Position numbers and translations under genes: made by a program. Shown here in pieces: positions 6,205 to 7,853 of a stretch of 7,853 nt of DNA (position 1 is its first letter; each line of letters opens with the position of its first letter). The stretch is taken from positions 1-7,853 of the forward strand of contig DAOVJB010000049.1 of assembly GCA_030673425.1 (NCBI GenBank), given 5' to 3'. The notes below the pieces were generated by a model. The model searched no databases and was not told the DNA's origin. It worked only from the letters and a program-made list of their open reading frames with translations. Origin of the DNA: Elusimicrobiota bacterium. GTDB taxonomy: Bacteria; CAYTYR01; UBA6262; DAOVJB01.

Positions 6205-7526
6205 ATAGAAATATCAATGAGATTGTAAAAGAATTAGTTTCCAGTGAGAATTTGCCTACCAAGGAAAAATGTCTGGATGAAATCTGGACACAAGCTGTCC
6301 AGAAAGGAATTTATCCTGCCAGTATTCAGGAATTGTATGAAGCAAGAGGACAGCAAAAAATAGGTGGTTTTACTGTTCCTGCAATTAATTTAAGAGGGCT
6401 GACCTATATTTTAGCCCGGGCTATTTTTAGAGTCGCTAAGAAGCATAATGCCGGAGCTTTTATTTTTGAAATAGCCAAAAGCGAAATGGGATATACTGAC
6501 CAACGTCCGACTGAATATGTAGGTGTCTGTTTGGCAGCAGCCATAAAAGAAGATTATCAAGGACCTGTATTCATCCAGGGGGACCATTTTCAGGTGAATG
6601 CTAAGAAATATAGCCAGGATCCCAAAGGAGAGGTTCAGGGCATTAAGGACTTTATTAAGGAATCTATAGCCAGTGGTTTCTATAACATTGATATTGATAC
6701 CTCGACTTTAGTCGATTTGGAGAAACCATCTGTTAAAGAACAGCAAAAATTAAATTATGAAATTTGTGCTGAGTTGACTAAATACATTCGTTTGATTGAA
6801 CCCAAAGGTATTACAATTTCTGTGGGTGGAGAAATTGGTGAAGTAGGAAGCCAGAATAGCACACCTGAGGATTTGGACGCTTTTATGGAAGGGTATTTAG
6901 AAACTCTTCCAGACGGGACAAAAGGGATCAGTAAAATCAGTGTCCAGACAGGGACTTCGCATGGTGGGGTAGTTCTGCCTGATGGCAATATTGCTGAAGT
7001 AAAGCTTGATTTTGAGGTTTTAAGGAGTATTTCTGAAATTGGTAAGGAGAAATATGGTTTAGCAGGAGCGGTTCAGCATGGAGCGTCCACTTTGCCTGAT
7101 GAGGCTTTCGGAAAGTTCCCGGAAGTGGAGACAGCAGAAGTGCATTTAGCTACTGGTTTTCAAAACATGATTTATGAAAGTAAACATTTTCCTGCTGATT
7201 TAAGGGAAAAAATGTATAAATGGCTGCAAGAGAATATGCAGAAGGAGAAAAAACCCAATATGACTGAAGAACAGTTTATCTATAAAACGAGAAAAAAGGC
7301 TCTTGGGCCGTTTAAGAGAGAGATGTATAATTTGTCTGATGAAATTCTGGAATCTATAGGTAAAGAATTAGAAGCCAAATTTGATTTCCTGTTCAATAAA
7401 TTGAAAGTTGCAGGTACCAAAGAGTTAACAGAAAAATATGTTAGTAAGGTAAAGGATATTCCTCGCGAGCGAGATTTAATGGATATTAAAAAAGGCGACA
7501 AAATGAGTGCAGAAGGAGCAGATTAA
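6201..7526 (+). CDS. Class II fructose-bisphosphate-aldolase-family protein, long form
   Basis: This 441-residue protein fits the zinc-dependent class II ketose-bisphosphate aldolase family, which reversibly joins dihydroxyacetone phosphate and an aldehyde such as glyceraldehyde 3-phosphate. Visible matches to family motifs are FTVPAINLRG (57-66), FIQGDHF (124-130; Asp128 and His129 as catalytic acid and zinc ligand), NIDIDTS (162-168), GGEIGEVG (209-216), QTGTSHGG (249-256; His254 as probable zinc ligand) and AVQHGAS (290-296; His293 as probable third zinc ligand). AEVHLATGFQN (312-322) occupies the place of the usual N-[IV]-[DN]-T phosphate-binding strand. It is much longer than E. coli-type enzymes (about 290-360 residues), with N- and C-terminal extensions, so the exact sugar phosphate is uncertain; a tagatose-type aldolase cannot be excluded. 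ATG 6201 has GAGAGGG 5 bases upstream. Pyruvate kinase follows 28 bases later, which supports a glycolytic or gluconeogenic role. Confidence 0.88.
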   Translation: MNRNINEIVKELVSSENLPTKEKCLDEIWTQAVQKGIYPASIQELYEARGQQKIGGFTVPAINLRGLTYILARAIFRVAKKHNAGAFIFEIAKSEMGYTDQRPTEYVGVCLAAAIKEDYQGPVFIQGDHFQVNAKKYSQDPKGEVQGIKDFIKESIASGFYNIDIDTSTLVDLEKPSVKEQQKLNYEICAELTKYIRLIEPKGITISVGGEIGEVGSQNSTPEDLDAFMEGYLETLPDGTKGISKISVQTGTSHGGVVLPDGNIAEVKLDFEVLRSISEIGKEKYGLAGAVQHGASTLPDEAFGKFPEVETAEVHLATGFQNMIYESKHFPADLREKMYKWLQENMQKEKKPNMTEEQFIYKTRKKALGPFKREMYNLSDEILESIGKELEAKFDFLFNKLKVAGTKELTEKYVSKVKDIPRERDLMDIKKGDKMSAEGAD

Positions 7527-7554
7527 GCAATAGGAAAATTCAGGTAGGTATAGA

Positions 7555-7853
7555 ATGAAAAAGACAAAAATAATTTGTACCATTGGACCAGCTTCACAGG
7601 ACTTAAAGACCATAAGAGAACTTACAAGAGGCGGAGTAGATATTTTCCGCCTCAATTGTTCTCATGGTAAACACGGTGAAATGGAAAGTATCATTGCCAA
7701 TATACGCAGGGCAGCTGGAGAATCTAAGAGAATCATCGGGATTTTACTTGATCTGGAAGGTCCTCATGTACGAGTAGGGGAAATTGAATCAGATGGTGTT
7801 ATTCTAAGAGATAATGGTAAAATTATTTTGACGACCAACCGTATAATTGGGAA
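7555..7853 (+). CDS. pyk: Pyruvate kinase, N-terminal part (3' end outside window)
   Basis: The open frame from ATG 7555 to the window end encodes 99 residues of pyruvate kinase, which transfers phosphate from phosphoenolpyruvate to ADP in the last step of glycolysis. The opening KTKIICTIGPAS, then FRLNCSHG (31-38; Arg32, Asn34, Ser36 and His37 belong to the nucleotide/phosphate and K+ sites) and LLDLEGPHVRVGE (64-76; Arg73) are diagnostic. In the last motif most bacterial enzymes read D[LT][KQ]GP[KE]IR; here Glu68 and His71 replace the usual residues, a mild divergence. Residues 75-99 begin the inserted B domain. AGGTAGGT (7542-7549) is the ribosome binding site. The 28-base gap after the aldolase gene suggests one transcript. 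The missing 3' part holds the catalytic lysine and magnesium ligands, so activity cannot be judged. Confidence 0.93.
   Translation, partial: MKKTKIICTIGPASQDLKTIRELTRGGVDIFRLNCSHGKHGEMESIIANIRRAAGESKRIIGILLDLEGPHVRVGEIESDGVILRDNGKIILTTNRIIG

Noticed and set aside
6755-7501. Two minus-strand open frames inside the aldolase gene
   Set aside because: They are shadows of a gene whose family motifs are clear on the + strand.
1-7853. CRISPR array, tRNA, rRNA, insertion sequence or attachment site
   Set aside because: No regularly spaced repeats, clover-leaf sequence, rRNA segment, transposase or flanking direct repeats were seen; the window is almost entirely coding.

Overview
This AT-rich bacterial window holds seven genes, all on the + strand and tightly packed. 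Only one real intergenic gap exists (about 180 bases, before the aldolase gene). Most genes have ATG starts with AAGGAG- or AGGA-type ribosome binding sites. Stops are TAA or TGA, so the code looks standard. The two-gene form of glycine decarboxylase (GcvPA/GcvPB), a LipM-like octanoyltransferase and a long class II aldolase suit a deep-branching anaerobic or uncultivated bacterium. Omnitrophota or a similar phylum is a guess from general resemblance; nothing in the window proves it.

Region 1 (1-3682) carries the 3' part of gcvPB (glycine cleavage P-protein subunit 2), a DnaA-like AAA+ ATPase gene and a LipM/LplA-family gene. The flanking genes belong together: the glycine cleavage H-protein needs lipoate, and LipM supplies the octanoyl precursor. 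The DnaA-like gene between them is the oddest part of the window. It has a complete DnaA-type ATPase core but no DnaA domain IV. In place of domain IV it has a very acidic linker and an unfamiliar alpha/beta domain. It also starts with an unfamiliar N-terminal domain and is broken by a single in-frame TGA directly after the Walker B motif, with homology continuing in the same frame on both sides.

Region 2 (3648-6021) is a two-component pair: a membrane histidine kinase (two membrane segments, HAMP, GAF, HisKA, HATPase) and a single-domain receiver protein. The genes overlap by 8 bases. The kinase start also overlaps the end of the lipM-like gene by 35 bases, so transcription from region 1 probably continues into it.

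Region 3 (6022-6200) holds inverted repeats with a T-tract (a possible terminator or attenuator), an orphan strong Shine-Dalgarno sequence, a perfect -10 hexamer and a 14-codon open frame whose stop overlaps the next start codon.

Region 4 (6201-7853) is glycolytic: a long class II fructose-bisphosphate-aldolase-family protein followed after 28 bases by the 5' part of a pyruvate kinase gene that runs off the window. The most interesting item is the DnaA-like protein; no complete new system can be demonstrated from this window alone.
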